Counted from the stretch's first letter, positions 45,683 through 55,889 are shown. The stretch is 64,000 bases of DNA from Aliishimia ponticola (GCF_004803475.1 NZ_SRKY01000005.1:124001-188000); one strand, 5' to 3'. The notes: generated by a model not told the origin, from the letters alone. A program made the numbers and translations.

Positions 45683-47700
45683 CCACGACCAGTATGAGCC
45701 TGACACGGCTCTTGCAGGCGCGGCAGATCGTGGTGGTCGGCGGCGGTGCCTGGTGCGAGTCGATCATCGGTGCCGCGCGGCGTATCGGCTTTACCGGGGT
45801 TATTGTGCCAGTGCATCCCTCCGGCAAACAGATCGCCGGTCTTGCGTCGGTGCCCAGTGTGGCGGATGTGGATGGGCGGATTGATGCCGCTTTCATCGGG
45901 GTGAATCGCAAAGCGACGGTTCAGGTCGTGCGTGAGTTGGCAGCGTTGGGAAGCGGCGGCGCGGTCTGTTTCGCGTCCGGCTTTTCGGAGGCGGACGCAG
46001 AGGATTCCGAAGGCCGCGACCTTCAGGCAGCGCTTGTTGAGGTTGCTGGCGACATGCCGATCCTTGGGCCGAACTGCTATGGTTTCATCAATGCGCTGGA
46101 CCGGGTCGCGATCTGGCCCGATCAGCACGGTATGGCGCCGGTGGAGCGTGGGGTCGCGATCCTTACGCAAAGCTCGAACATTGCGATCAATATGACGATG
46201 CAAAAGCGCGGTCTGCCGATCGCCTACGTTGTTGCGTGCGGGAATCAGGCGCAGACATCGCAGGCCGATGTCGCGATGTCCCTGCTGGACGATCCGCGCG
46301 TCACCGCGTTGGGCCTGCACATCGAAGGTTTCGGTGACACCGCCGCTTGGCACAAGGTCGCCTTAATGGCGTGGGACCGGGGGGTTGGGATCGTCGCGAT
46401 CAAGGTTGGCGCGTCCGATCAGGCGCGCAGCGGTGCGGTGTCGCATAGCGCGTCCCTGGCAGGAAGCGATGCCGGGGCGGACGCCTTGCTGCGCCGATTT
46501 GGCATGGGCCGTGTGGGAGACGTTCCAACTTTCCTTGAAACGCTCAAGCTACTTCATATGGAAGGGCGGTTGGATGCGCCGACGCTCAGTTCGATTTCGT
46601 GTTCCGGGGGGGAAGCGCTATTGTGCGCCGACACTGTGGCTGCGTCCGAACTTACCCTTCCCGCGCTTGATGATGATCAAAAACAGGCTCTACGCGCGGC
46701 TCTTGGCCCGATGGTCGCTTTGGCGAACCCGCTGGACTACCATACCTATATCTGGCGCGACGTGGATGCGATGACGGCCGCGTGGCGGCCAATGGCGGCG
46801 GATAATATTGGCCTGACTCTGGCGATCGTCGACTATCCGCATACTGATGCGGCGGATTGGGAATGCGCCACGCAAGCTGCCATACGGGTACGCGCCGAAA
46901 CGGGCCGTCCCGTCGCAGTTGTGGCAACCCTGCCGGAGCTTATGCCCGAAGACATTTCGGCGCGTCTGATGGCGCATGGTGTCGTTCCTATACAGGGCCT
47001 ACGCGAGGCAATTTCCGCCGCGCAGATCGCGTCCTGTCGTACCCGACCTTCCGAAAGCGCGCCGTTGACCGGGCACGACATGGCGGCGGGGCAGACCATG
47101 ACAGAGACTGAGGCGAAGTTCGCCCTGTCCGCACATGATCTGGATCTGCCACGGCGGATCGAAACGGATTTGGACGGGCTTGCCACGGACGCGCAGGGGC
47201 TGACCGGGCCACTTGTTCTGAAAGGCGTCGGATTGGCGCATAAATCGGAAGCCGGCGCGGTGAAATTGGGCCTGACGCCAGAGGAACTAGAAGCTGCCGC
47301 GATACAGATGCCCGCCGACAGGTTCCTTGTCGAAGAGATGATAGAAAACGCCGTGGCGGAATTGCTGATCGGCGTCACGATGGACCCGGCGCATGGCATG
47401 GTGCTGACCCTCGCCGCGGGCGGCGTTCTGACGGAACTGCTGGAGGACCGGACCAGCCTCGTCCTGCCGGTCACGGAACGTGAGGTAGAGCAGGCTCTAA
47501 CCAAGCTGAAACTTGCAAAACTACTTGATGGGTTTCGCGGCAAGCCTGCAGCGTCCCGTCCGGCGATCATTTCTGCTGTGATGGCGGTGCAGGACTATGT
47601 CCTCAAGAACCATCCGTCGGTGATCGAAATTGAAATAAACCCGCTCATCTGTACGCCCACACGCGCTGTGGCGGTCGATGCGTTGATTACGAAAGGATAA
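45679..47700 (+). CDS. Acyl-CoA synthetase, NDP-forming (acetate-CoA ligase family)
   Basis: A 673-residue protein with an N-terminal CoA-binding domain (QIVVVGGGAWCESIIGAARRIGFTG), succinyl-CoA-ligase-like domains with GAVSHSASLAGSDAGADALL (catalytic His), and a C-terminal ATP-grasp domain with VLKGVGLAHKSEAGAVKLGL. This architecture activates carboxylic acids to CoA thioesters with ADP or GDP formation. It is cotranscribed with an acyl-CoA dehydrogenase and a CaiD-like enzyme, and so probably activates their substrate. Confidence 0.87.
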   Translation: MTTTSMSLTRLLQARQIVVVGGGAWCESIIGAARRIGFTGVIVPVHPSGKQIAGLASVPSVADVDGRIDAAFIGVNRKATVQVVRELAALGSGGAVCFASGFSEADAEDSEGRDLQAALVEVAGDMPILGPNCYGFINALDRVAIWPDQHGMAPVERGVAILTQSSNIAINMTMQKRGLPIAYVVACGNQAQTSQADVAMSLLDDPRVTALGLHIEGFGDTAAWHKVALMAWDRGVGIVAIKVGASDQARSGAVSHSASLAGSDAGADALLRRFGMGRVGDVPTFLETLKLLHMEGRLDAPTLSSISCSGGEALLCADTVAASELTLPALDDDQKQALRAALGPMVALANPLDYHTYIWRDVDAMTAAWRPMAADNIGLTLAIVDYPHTDAADWECATQAAIRVRAETGRPVAVVATLPELMPEDISARLMAHGVVPIQGLREAISAAQIASCRTRPSESAPLTGHDMAAGQTMTETEAKFALSAHDLDLPRRIETDLDGLATDAQGLTGPLVLKGVGLAHKSEAGAVKLGLTPEELEAAAIQMPADRFLVEEMIENAVAELLIGVTMDPAHGMVLTLAAGGVLTELLEDRTSLVLPVTEREVEQALTKLKLAKLLDGFRGKPAASRPAIISAVMAVQDYVLKNHPSVIEIEINPLICTPTRAVAVDALITKG

Positions 47701-47703
47701 AAG

Positions 47704-48483
47704 ATGGAAGTCATCAAAACACGCCGCGTTGGGGCGATCCTTGAGGTGCGGCTTGACCGGCCAAAGGCGAATGCGATTGATCTGGCGACGAGCCGCATCA
47801 TGGGCGACACGTTCGCGGCATTTCGCGATGATCCGGATCTGCGTGTGGCGATCGTGACCGGAACGGGGGAGAAGTTCTTTTGCCCCGGATGGGATCTGAA
47901 AGCGGCGGCTGAGGGCGACGCGGTCGATGGCGATTACGGTGTTGGTGGGTTCGGCGGATTGCAGGAGTTGCGCGATCTGAACAAGCCGGTCATCGCGGCG
48001 ATCAATGGAATCGCCTGTGGCGGCGGGCTTGAACTGGCGCTGAGCTCCGACATGATCCTGGCTGCGGACCACGCGACATTTGCCTTGCCTGAAATACGCT
48101 CCGGCACTGTGGCGGATGCCGCGTCCATCAAACTGCCGAAGCGCATCCCCTATCACATCGCGATGGAGCTTTTGCTGACCGGTCGCTGGTTTGATGCCGA
48201 AGAAGCGCATCGTTGGGGGCTGGTGAATGAGGTCGTCCCCGCCGCCGATCTGATGACCCGTGCTTGGGAACTTGCCGAGCTCATCGCCTCTGGCCCGCCG
48301 CTTGTCTATGCCGCGATCAAAGAGGTCGTGCGCGATGCCGAAGACAGCAAGTTTCAGGATGCCATGAACCGCATCACGCAGCGACAGTTGCGAACGGTGG
48401 ATATTCTTTATGGGTCCGAAGACCAGTTGGAGGGTGCGCGGGCCTTTGCCGAAAAGCGCGATCCGGTCTGGAAAGGGAAGTAG
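47704..48483 (+). CDS. Enoyl-CoA hydratase of the carnitinyl-CoA dehydratase (CaiD) type
   Basis: A 259-residue crotonase. From memory it closely follows E. coli CaiD: RLDRPKANAID at the start, GEKFFCPGWDLKAAAEGD, the oxyanion loop NGIACGGGLELALSSD and the C-terminal EKRDPVWKGK. CaiD hydrates crotonobetainyl-CoA to carnitinyl-CoA. Only three bases separate it from the CoA ligase gene. The carnitine link is inferred from family resemblance and could be wrong if another branched acyl-CoA is the substrate. Confidence 0.8.
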   Translation: MEVIKTRRVGAILEVRLDRPKANAIDLATSRIMGDTFAAFRDDPDLRVAIVTGTGEKFFCPGWDLKAAAEGDAVDGDYGVGGFGGLQELRDLNKPVIAAINGIACGGGLELALSSDMILAADHATFALPEIRSGTVADAASIKLPKRIPYHIAMELLLTGRWFDAEEAHRWGLVNEVVPAADLMTRAWELAELIASGPPLVYAAIKEVVRDAEDSKFQDAMNRITQRQLRTVDILYGSEDQLEGARAFAEKRDPVWKGK

Positions 48484-48484
48484 A

Positions 48485-49111
48485 TCAGGCCTTCCACAGA
48501 TGCAGCAAAATCGCTTGATCGTCGGCATGCGGGCCGTCAGCGCCTTCGGCATAGATGCGCACCGACGTCTTGCCGACTTCTGACAGGACGGGTTCCAGTT
48601 CGGCGATTTTCTGTTCGAAGCCGCTTTCGGTGAAATGTGCGTCGCGCACCGCGATCACGGCGAGGCCACCGGACGTCAGAAGCCGGACAACTTCGTCCAG
48701 CCCGTCCGGGCCCACATGGCCAAGGGTAAAGGTGCCGGCACTGACAACGCCCGAATAGACGCCATCGGGCAGTCCGAGACCAGCAAGGATGTCACCGGGA
48801 AACAAGGCTCTATAAACGCCTTTTTCGGCAGCTTGCTGTAGCATTTCGGGCGAGATGTCGGTGCCGTCGATTTCGCCGGGATCGAACTGGGCCAAAGCTT
48901 CGCCAACCAGTCCGGTCCCTGCACCCACATCCAGAACCGGTCCTTCGCCGCCGGCCTCTGAAAAGGCGCGGGCGACGTGAATATGCAGGATGTAGCCGCT
49001 GGTTTCGACGAAATCCTCCTCATAGCTTTCTGCCCAGTCGCCATAAAGCTTGCGGGAATCATCCGGTGTCTTGAGGCTGTACGCCGTGTCGAGCTTTTCG
49101 TCTTTTGTCAT
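48485..49111 (-). CDS. Class I SAM-dependent methyltransferase
   Basis: A 208-residue protein started at ATG 49109-49111 (MTKDEKLDTAYSL); the longer open frame has no better site. SAM-binding motif I reads VLDVGAGTGLVGEAL, with an acidic second-strand end (IDGTDISPEML) and the motif FTLGHVGPDGLDEVV. The substrate is unknown; small molecules or quinone-like acceptors are typical. It is convergent with the CaiD-like gene. Confidence 0.78.
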   Translation of the reverse strand: MTKDEKLDTAYSLKTPDDSRKLYGDWAESYEEDFVETSGYILHIHVARAFSEAGGEGPVLDVGAGTGLVGEALAQFDPGEIDGTDISPEMLQQAAEKGVYRALFPGDILAGLGLPDGVYSGVVSAGTFTLGHVGPDGLDEVVRLLTSGGLAVIAVRDAHFTESGFEQKIAELEPVLSEVGKTSVRIYAEGADGPHADDQAILLHLWKA

Positions 49112-49186
49112 ACGGTCATCAAAACCGCTGACGTGATTTTCTGCAAGGCATTGTACTGGCGGCTGTGACGGGTCACATAAACGGGC

Positions 49187-50041
49187 ATGAAAACGCTTCT
49201 TTCTTTCGGACACGGTTATTCGGCGCGGGCCCTTTCGGAACGTTTGCCCAAAAGCGAATGGCGGGTCATTGGCACGACGCGGTCACGCCAACGGTTTGGC
49301 GAACTGCGCGCATCCGGTGCGGAACCTTTGTGCTTTCCGGGCGACGATCTGCGTCCGGCGCTTAGAGCGGCGACGCATCTTCTGATCTCTGCCGGGCCGG
49401 GCGCTGATGGCGATCCCGTGTTGTCCAGCCTGCGCGACGAAATAGCAAAGATTGCGCCGCGTTTGGAATGGGCAGGGTATCTTTCGACCACTGGCGTTTA
49501 TGGCGATCACAACGGCGCGTGGGTGGACGAAGACACGCCGCTGACGCCCAGCACGCGGCGCGGTCAGTCGCGCAAGGCGGCGGAAGAGGATTGGCTGTCC
49601 GTGAAGGGGCTGCCGCTGCATATCTTCCGTCTTGCCGGGATTTACGGTCCGGGACGCGGTCCGTTCAGCAAGGTTCGGCAGGGTAAGGCGCGACGGATCA
49701 TCAAGCCGGGGCAGGTCTTTTCACGGATACATGTGCAGGACATTGCCCAAGTTCTTGCCGCGTCGATTCAGCATCCGAACCCGGTTAGGGTCTATAATCT
49801 TTGCGATGATGACCCCGCCCCGCCACAAGATGTAATCCTGCACGCGGCGGAACTTTTGGGGATGTCCCCCCCGCCGGAAGTCCCGTTCGACGAAGCAGAG
49901 CTTAGCCCGATGGCGCGCAGCTTCTACGCAGAAAGCAAGCGAGTCCGCAACGATCGGATCAAAGAGGAATTGGGTGTCAAACTGATCTACCCGGACTATC
50001 GTTCTGGTTTGAAAGCACTGTTGACCCACGGCGATGTCTGA
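49187..50041 (+). CDS. NAD-dependent epimerase-like protein (YeeZ type)
   Basis: A 284-residue extended SDR-like protein. The N-terminal nucleotide fold starts LLSFGHGYSARALSERL (instead of a GxxGxxG), and STTGVYGDHNGAWVDE and FRLAGIYGPGRGPF are the epimerase-type segments. The YSARAL start matches YeeZ-like proteins of unknown role. An eight-base overlap joins it to exoD. Confidence 0.72.
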   Translation: MKTLLSFGHGYSARALSERLPKSEWRVIGTTRSRQRFGELRASGAEPLCFPGDDLRPALRAATHLLISAGPGADGDPVLSSLRDEIAKIAPRLEWAGYLSTTGVYGDHNGAWVDEDTPLTPSTRRGQSRKAAEEDWLSVKGLPLHIFRLAGIYGPGRGPFSKVRQGKARRIIKPGQVFSRIHVQDIAQVLAASIQHPNPVRVYNLCDDDPAPPQDVILHAAELLGMSPPPEVPFDEAELSPMARSFYAESKRVRNDRIKEELGVKLIYPDYRSGLKALLTHGDV

Positions 50042-50618
50042 CACGGAAACCACGATTACCGAATTGCTCGACCAGGTGGATGCGGCGACGCAAGCGCCGC
50101 CTGTGGATGTCCGGTCGATCATGGATCAGTTGGGCGAACGGTCTTTTGCGCCGTTGATCCTGGTGATCGGTCTTTTGATGGTTTCGCCGCTGTCAGGAAT
50201 TCCCGGGTCCCCGACGATCTCGGCCCTGCTCATTTCCTTGATTGGTATACAGGCCCTAATAGGGCGTAAGCATCTGTGGATGCCCAATGCGCTTTTGAAT
50301 CGAACGGTGCCGGAGGAAACGCTTCGAAAGGCGGTGGCGTGGCTGCGCAGACCTGCGGCTTGGTTCGACCGTCATTCGCATAAGCGCTGGCCGCTTTTCA
50401 CTGTGAAGCCCGCGCGCTGGGCGACAATGGCAACATGTGTGTGCTTCACGTGGTTCTGGCCCTTCCTGGAGCTGTTGCCCTTTGTGACCAGTTTCGGTGC
50501 CGGGGCGATCTCCCTCTTGTCGTTCGGGTTGCTGACCCGCGACGGGCTTTACGTGCTTCTCGGCTTCGCGGTCGTCGCCATCAGCACCACGGTCGCCGCG
50601 ACGCTTTTGCTCGGTTAG
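50034..50618 (+). CDS. exoD: ExoD-family exopolysaccharide membrane protein
   Basis: A 194-residue protein with a soluble N-terminus and about three to four membrane spans. The conserved LGERSFAPLILVIGLLMVSP and IPGSPTISALLISLIGIQ segments match the ExoD family, which is linked to exopolysaccharide synthesis and alkaline tolerance in rhizobia. Its biochemical role is not known. It ends eight bases before the convergent dxs. Confidence 0.85.
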   Translation: MSDTETTITELLDQVDAATQAPPVDVRSIMDQLGERSFAPLILVIGLLMVSPLSGIPGSPTISALLISLIGIQALIGRKHLWMPNALLNRTVPEETLRKAVAWLRRPAAWFDRHSHKRWPLFTVKPARWATMATCVCFTWFWPFLELLPFVTSFGAGAISLLSFGLLTRDGLYVLLGFAVVAISTTVAATLLLG

Positions 50619-50626
50619 GGACTGTA

Positions 50627-52543
50627 TCAGGCGCGCGCGGACGTGATCGACGACACGCCGAGCGTGTCCAGCACCTTTGCTTCGATCTGTTCCGCGTTCA
50701 GGCAGGCGGTCGCGTACATATCGCTGGGGGCGCTGTGGTCGATGAACATATCGGGCAGCACCATGGATCGGTATTTCAACCCGGTGTCGAACACGCCCTC
50801 TTCGGCCAGAAGTTGCGCAACATGAGAGCCGAAGCCACCAATCGCGCCTTCCTCGATCGTGATAAGCGCCTCGTGCGTGGCGGCCAGATCAAGGATCATT
50901 TCACGGTCCAGCGGCTTGGCGAAACGCGCATCGGCGATTGTCGGGGTGATGCCGCGGGCGGACAATGCCTCGGCGGCTTTGCGGACTTCTTCCATGCGGG
51001 TGCCGAAGGAAAGCAGCGCAACGCCTGAACCTTCGGAAATGATGCGTCCCTTACCGATCTCAAGCGGGGTTCCCCGTTCGGGCAGTTCAACGCCAACGCC
51101 CTCGCCGCGCGGATACCGGAACGCGATCGGGCCGCTATCGTGGGCGGCGGCGGTGGCGACCATGTGCATCAGTTCGGCTTCGTCCGCTGCGGCCATCACC
51201 ACCATTCCCGGCAGGTTGGACAGGAACGCCGTGTCGAAACTGCCCGCATGCGTGGCCCCATCGGCCCCGACCAGACCGGCGCGATCGATGGCAAAACGTA
51301 CAGGTAGGCCCTGTATGGCGACATCGTGGACCACCTGATCGTAGCCACGTTGCAAGAAGGTCGAATACATCGCGCAGAAGGGGCGCATCCCCCCGGCGGC
51401 CAGAGCGGCCGAGAATGTAACGCCATGTTGCTCTGCGATGCCGACATCAAAACAGCGCGATGGGTAGCGTTCCGCAAAGAGGTTAAGGCCGGTGCCATCG
51501 GGCATCGCGGCCGTCACGGCGCAGATCTTGGGATCGCCCGCTGCTTCGGCCAAGAGACCCTTGGCGAAGACCGAGGTATAAGACGGCGCGTTGGAGGGGG
51601 TCTTCTTTTGCTTGCCGGTGACCACGTCGAATTTGGCCGTGGCGTGGCCCTTGTCACGTGCTTGCTCTGCCGGGGCGTAGCCTTTGCCCTTCTTGGTCAG
51701 AACGTGGATCAGAACCGGGCCATGTGCGCGGGATTTGACAGTGCGCAGAACGGGCAGCAACTGGTGCAGGTCATGCCCGTCAATCGGCCCGAGATAACTG
51801 AACCCCAGCGCCTCGAACAGGGTGCCCCCAACGGCCATGCCTTTAAGCAAGTCTTTCGCCCGCTTCGCCCCTTCACGGAAGGGTTCGGGCAGCAGGCTTA
51901 CGGCCCCTTTCGCGGCGCTTTTCAGGTCTTGAAACGGCTCTTCGGCATAAAGGCGGCTCAGGTACGAGGACAAAGCGCCGACCGGCGGGGCAATCGACAT
52001 TTCATTGTCGTTGAGGATCACGAACAGTCGCTTGCCCAAATGGCCGGCGTTGTTCATCGCCTCATAAGCCATGCCCGCGCTCATTGCGCCGTCGCCAATC
52101 ACGGCAATCGCATCGCCAGCATCCCCGCCCAGATCGGCGGCAACCTTGAAACCCAGCGCGGCAGAGATGGAGGTGGAGCTATGCGCAGCCCCGAACGGAT
52201 CATAGGGGCTTTCGCTGCGTTTGGTGAAACCGCTCAACCCGTCCTTTTGGCGCAGGGTGCGAATACGGTCGCGCCGTTCGGTCAGGATCTTGTGGGGGTA
52301 GCATTGGTGGGATACGTCCCAGATCAGCTTGTCGCGCGGGGTATCGAACACCGCATGGAGCGCAACGGTCAGTTCAACGACCCCCAGACCCGCACCCAGA
52401 TGCCCACCAGTTTCAGACACGGCCGAGATCGTCTCTGCCCGCAATTCATGTGCGACATGGATCAATTGTTCGTCCGACAGGCTGTGCAAGTCAGAGGGGC
52501 GCTGGATTTGATCCAGCAGCGGGGTTTGCGGGCGCTCGGACAT
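50627..52543 (-). CDS. dxs: 1-deoxy-D-xylulose-5-phosphate synthase
   Basis: A 638-residue thiamine-diphosphate enzyme that makes DXP from pyruvate and glyceraldehyde 3-phosphate, the first step of the MEP isoprenoid pathway. The TPP-binding motif is [18 protein letters not shown] with [12 protein letters not shown]. The transketolase pyrimidine domain has [17 protein letters not shown]. It is last in the hdac-xseB-ispA-dxs order, so two isoprenoid genes are co-expressed. Its TPP demand relates to the thiamine operon at the right end of the window. Confidence 0.97.
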   Translation of the reverse strand: MSERPQTPLLDQIQRPSDLHSLSDEQLIHVAHELRAETISAVSETGGHLGAGLGVVELTVALHAVFDTPRDKLIWDVSHQCYPHKILTERRDRIRTLRQKDGLSGFTKRSESPYDPFGAAHSSTSISAALGFKVAADLGGDAGDAIAVIGDGAMSAGMAYEAMNNAGHLGKRLFVILNDNEMSIAPPVGALSSYLSRLYAEEPFQDLKSAAKGAVSLLPEPFREGAKRAKDLLKGMAVGGTLFEALGFSYLGPIDGHDLHQLLPVLRTVKSRAHGPVLIHVLTKKGKGYAPAEQARDKGHATAKFDVVTGKQKKTPSNAPSYTSVFAKGLLAEAAGDPKICAVTAAMPDGTGLNLFAERYPSRCFDVGIAEQHGVTFSAALAAGGMRPFCAMYSTFLQRGYDQVVHDVAIQGLPVRFAIDRAGLVGADGATHAGSFDTAFLSNLPGMVVMAAADEAELMHMVATAAAHDSGPIAFRYPRGEGVGVELPERGTPLEIGKGRIISEGSGVALLSFGTRMEEVRKAAEALSARGITPTIADARFAKPLDREMILDLAATHEALITIEEGAIGGFGSHVAQLLAEEGVFDTGLKYRSMVLPDMFIDHSAPSDMYATACLNAEQIEAKVLDTLGVSSITSARA

Positions 52544-52554
52544 CGGAAAGTCTC

Positions 52555-53421
52555 CTAGTTCTGGCGCGAGATAACGAAACGGGCGGTGTCGCGCAACGCG
52601 TCGGCGGGTGTTCCGTACATATCTAGGTACGAAATCGCGGAATCCACCAAGTCTGACGCGCGGCGTTTGGCTGCATCCAGCCCCAGAAGGGAAACGAAGG
52701 TCGCCTTGCCAGCAGTTGCGTCCTTGCGCACAGCCTTGCCGACAGTCGCGGCGTCGCCTTCGACATCCAGCACGTCGTCGGCAATCTGAAACGCCAGCCC
52801 AAGGTCACGCGCATAGCCTTGCAATGCAGTCGTATCGGCTTCGGCCAGACGGGCCCCGGCGCAGGCGGACCATTCGATCAAAGCCCCGGTTTTTCCCCTT
52901 TGCAGAGCCTGTATTTCTTCCAATGTCAGTGGCTCTTCGGCGGTCTCTGCCGCGATGTCGAGCGCTTGGCCCAACACCATCCCTTGCGCGCCAGATGCGA
53001 TGGCCAGGCTTAGTGCGAGGTCCGCGCGCGTTTGCGCGGTTCCGGCATTGGGGTGGGTGACAAGTTCAAAGGCCAGCGATTGCAGCGCGTCACCTGCAAG
53101 CACGGCGGTCGCTTCGTCCCATTTGACGTGAACAGTCGGCTGCCCGCGCCGCATGTCGTCGTCATCCATGCAAGGAAGGTCATCATGGACAAGGGAATAG
53201 GCGTGCAGCGCTTCGATCCCGGTCGCGGGCCAAATCGCCTTGTCAGAGCCTATGTCATGCAGGGTCGCGCTTTGCAGAACCAGAAACCCGCGCAGGCGCT
53301 TTCCGCCCTGCGTTGCATGTGCCATCGCTTGCGTGACGGGTAAATCCGGTAGGGCCCCGATCACATGGTCAAAATGCGCCTGAATCAGTTCGGCGCAGGC
53401 GCTTAGCTTGTCTTGAAACAC
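52555..53421 (-). CDS. ispA: Farnesyl/geranyl diphosphate synthase
   Basis: A 288-residue polyprenyl synthase. The first aspartate-rich motif is [14 protein letters not shown] and the second is [19 protein letters not shown] binds diphosphate. It condenses isopentenyl and allylic diphosphates to farnesyl diphosphate. The start is GTG 53419-53421, directly after the xseB stop (TAAGTG), so it is strongly coupled to it. dxs follows 11 bases on. Confidence 0.94.
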   Translation of the reverse strand: MFQDKLSACAELIQAHFDHVIGALPDLPVTQAMAHATQGGKRLRGFLVLQSATLHDIGSDKAIWPATGIEALHAYSLVHDDLPCMDDDDMRRGQPTVHVKWDEATAVLAGDALQSLAFELVTHPNAGTAQTRADLALSLAIASGAQGMVLGQALDIAAETAEEPLTLEEIQALQRGKTGALIEWSACAGARLAEADTTALQGYARDLGLAFQIADDVLDVEGDAATVGKAVRKDATAGKATFVSLLGLDAAKRRASDLVDSAISYLDMYGTPADALRDTARFVISRQN

Positions 53422-53664
53422 TTACAGCCCTTCGGCAGGCGCGGTTCCGGTCGGGTTGCCAGACGCATCAAGCGTGATTTCGGCCACCTTTGCTTCGGCT
53501 TCTTTGAGCTTCGCTTCGCACCGCTTTTTCAAGGCGTCGCCGCGTTCGTACAGCTTGATCGATTCCTCAAGGGCCACGTCGCCGCGTTCCAGCTGGTTCA
53601 ACACCTGCTCAAGCTCGGCCATTGCCTGCTCAAAGCTCATTTCCTCGACGGGCGTATCGGTCAT
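53422..53664 (-). CDS. xseB: Exodeoxyribonuclease VII small subunit
   Basis: An 80-residue helical protein with the family pattern SFEQAMAELEQVLNQLERGDVALEESIKLYERGDALKKRCE (two coiled helices). It joins the large subunit XseA to degrade single-stranded DNA. The stop of the hdac gene's neighbour overlaps it by four bases, and ispA begins right behind it. The order hdac-xseB-ispA-dxs is usual in Rhodobacterales. Confidence 0.93.
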   Translation of the reverse strand: MTDTPVEEMSFEQAMAELEQVLNQLERGDVALEESIKLYERGDALKKRCEAKLKEAEAKVAEITLDASGNPTGTAPAEGL

Positions 53665-54584
53665 GTCGCGGCCTTCATCAGTTCTTCCACATGCGCCTTG
53701 GCCGACATGGCCAAAGCCCGCAGATCATAACCGCCTTCCAGAACAGAAACCACCCGGCCTTCGCTGAGTTCGGCAGCCATTTCGCAGATCTTTGCGGTGA
53801 GCCATGCGAAATCTTCGACCTCCCAGCGCAGTTCCGCGAGAGGATCGTTCGTGTGGGCATCGAACCCGGCGGAGATCAGGATCATCTCTGGCTTTTGTTC
53901 ATAGAGGCGGTCCCAGACCGGTTCCCAGGCGTTCTGCATCTCTGCGCCGCCGGAGGCCGGATCGAGAGGGATGTTCATGATATTGCCATGCGGGCCGATT
54001 TCCGACGCCCGGCCAGTGCCGGGCCAAAGTGGGAATTGATGTGACGACACGAAGAACGCGCGCGGATCGTCCTGCAGTAGCGCCTGCGTGCCGTTGCCGT
54101 GATGCACGTCGAAATCCAGCACCGCGACTCGTTTCAAGCCGCGATTTTCCAAGGCGTGTTTCGCTGCGATTGCGACATTGCCAAAGATGCAAAACCCCAT
54201 CGGTAGAGCCTGCTCTGCATGGTGCCCCGGAGGACGGGTGGCGCAAAATGCGTTCTTTGCCTCGCCGTCCAGCACCGCGTCCACTGCCCGCACAGCGCCG
54301 CCAACACCGCGATAAATCGCATTGAGCGAGCCGGGGGATAGGTAGGTGTCGCCATCCAGCCAGATGTGATCCTTGGTGGGGATGCGGTCAGGGATTTGCG
54401 CGACGTATTCGGCATCGTGGACAAGTTCGGCTTGCTCCGGCGTGCCCATCGGCGCTTCGAGCCGCAAAAGGTCCAAAGGCACCAGCGCGCTTAGCAGATG
54501 TTCCAGCCGCGCCACCTTTTCAGGCGCTCCGGGCGGGTTCTCGTGGCCAAGGCAATCTGGATGCGTAATCAGGGCTGTGGTCAT
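53661..54584 (-). CDS. Histone deacetylase-family amidohydrolase
   Basis: A 307-residue zinc-dependent deacetylase-like protein. Active-site segments are RPPGHHAEQALPMGFC, the Asp/His pair in VLDFDVHHGNGTQ (zinc ligands) and SAGFDAHTNDPLAEL (third zinc Asp). In bacteria such enzymes act on acetylpolyamines, acetoin-linked or other acetylated substrates; this one is unassigned. It heads the xseB-ispA-dxs transcript. ATG 54582-54584 follows a weak site close to a GGGAGTATTCC leader. Confidence 0.9.
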   Translation of the reverse strand: MTTALITHPDCLGHENPPGAPEKVARLEHLLSALVPLDLLRLEAPMGTPEQAELVHDAEYVAQIPDRIPTKDHIWLDGDTYLSPGSLNAIYRGVGGAVRAVDAVLDGEAKNAFCATRPPGHHAEQALPMGFCIFGNVAIAAKHALENRGLKRVAVLDFDVHHGNGTQALLQDDPRAFFVSSHQFPLWPGTGRASEIGPHGNIMNIPLDPASGGAEMQNAWEPVWDRLYEQKPEMILISAGFDAHTNDPLAELRWEVEDFAWLTAKICEMAAELSEGRVVSVLEGGYDLRALAMSAKAHVEELMKAAT

Positions 54585-54628
54585 GCACGTCTTTGCCCCG
54601 GAATACTCCCGGGCCCTCCTGTCAGGTG

Positions 54629-55330
54629 TTAGTCCACGGTCAGCATATAGCCCGCACCGCGCACCGTTTGCAGATAGCGCGGCTGCTTGGGGTTGTCTTC
54701 TATCTTGCGGCGCAAACGTGTGATCTGCACGTCTACGGCGCGTTCCTGCGCCTGCCCGCGATCACGCCCCAGCTTTTCGACCAGTTCGCTGCGCGACAAC
54801 GCCTCGCCCACTTGCAGCGAAAAGATGCGCATCAGTTGCGTTTCGGTCGCCGTCAGACGGACGATATTTTCACCCTGCCACATCTCGCCGCGTTCCATGT
54901 CGTATTGGATCGGACCAAGCGATAGCACCTTCGGCTTTGCCGGTTCGGGAACGGTTTCAGGGACGCGGCGGAGAATGGCATTCATCCGCAAAAGAAGTTC
55001 CTTCGGCTCGAACGGCTTGGCCAGATAGTCGTCGGCCCCGGCCTCTAGCCCGGTAATCCGGTCTTCGGTCTCGCCCTTCGCAGTCAGCAACAGGATCGGC
55101 GTTTCCTTTGTCTTCCGGAAGTCGGCGGTAAAGCTGATCCCGTCTTCGCCCGGCATCATCACGTCGCAAATCACCATGTCGAAATCGAGGCCGGACAAAA
55201 TCCGTCGGGCGTGGCTGGCATCGCGCGCGGTCGTGACAAGAAATCCGTTCCGCTTGAGAAATTTCTGAAGCAGTACGCGAATGCGTTCGTCATCGTCGAT
55301 GATCAGCACATGCGGGTCGAGGTCGATCAT
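54629..55330 (-). CDS. petR: OmpR-family response regulator, PetR type
   Basis: A 233-residue regulator with a receiver domain (phospho-acceptor Asp56 in VICDVMMPGED, signal Lys in YLAKPFEPKE) and a winged-helix output domain ending LRRKIEDNPKQPRYLQTVRGAGYML. Its start overlaps the stop of the MarR-type gene by four bases. The pair matches the petP-petR regulators next to the cytochrome bc1 genes in Rhodobacter capsulatus. No kinase gene is adjacent. Confidence 0.85.
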   Translation of the reverse strand: MIDLDPHVLIIDDDERIRVLLQKFLKRNGFLVTTARDASHARRILSGLDFDMVICDVMMPGEDGISFTADFRKTKETPILLLTAKGETEDRITGLEAGADDYLAKPFEPKELLLRMNAILRRVPETVPEPAKPKVLSLGPIQYDMERGEMWQGENIVRLTATETQLMRIFSLQVGEALSRSELVEKLGRDRGQAQERAVDVQITRLRRKIEDNPKQPRYLQTVRGAGYMLTVD

Positions 55331-55839
55331 GCTCCGCTCTCCCTGAGTTTGGCATAGGCACGTCGCATTTCCGGGTCCATCATCGCTTCGAGGACGGTGC
55401 GAAATCCGCTGACCGCCTCGGGTCCGGCTTCGCGGAAGGCGGCGCGCATTCGGGCGCGCTGGGCGTCGGACAAGGTGCCCTCCAGCGCGCGGCCCTTGTC
55501 CGTCAGGTGCAAGTGCCGTTCGCGTTTGTCGGTCTTGCCGACCCTGCTTTCAACCAGACCATCCGCGATCAGCGTGCGCAGCACCCGGTTCAGGGATTGC
55601 TTGGTAACGCCAAGGATGTTCAGCAAGTTGTTCACCGTTGTGCCCGGTGCGCGGTTGATGAAGTGGATCGCGCGGTGATGCGCCCGGCCATAGGACATAT
55701 CCCCAAGTATACGGTCCGGATCCGCCGTGAATCCACGATACGCGAAGAACATCGCCTCGATGCCCTGCCGCAATTGTTCGTCGGTCAGATAAAGAAGACT
55801 CTCTCCGGAAGAGGTGCCCGCCCGTGCCCCATCAGACAT
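55327..55839 (-). CDS. petP: MarR-family regulator, PetP type
   Basis: A 170-residue MarR protein started at ATG 55837-55839 (MSDGARAG). The longer open frame (to 56034) would cross the ilvE start region and is rejected. The winged helix shows TTVNNLLNILGVTKQSLNRVLRTLIADGLVESRVGKTDKRERHLHLTDKG. It is upstream of petR and overlaps it, as in the Rhodobacter petPR pair. It may bind in the divergent intergenic region shared with ilvE. Confidence 0.83.
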   Translation of the reverse strand: MSDGARAGTSSGESLLYLTDEQLRQGIEAMFFAYRGFTADPDRILGDMSYGRAHHRAIHFINRAPGTTVNNLLNILGVTKQSLNRVLRTLIADGLVESRVGKTDKRERHLHLTDKGRALEGTLSDAQRARMRAAFREAGPEAVSGFRTVLEAMMDPEMRRAYAKLRESGA

Positions 55840-55889
55840 TGTTTCATGTCCTTTGTGATCAATATTTGTGCCACTATAAGTCAGCCTTG

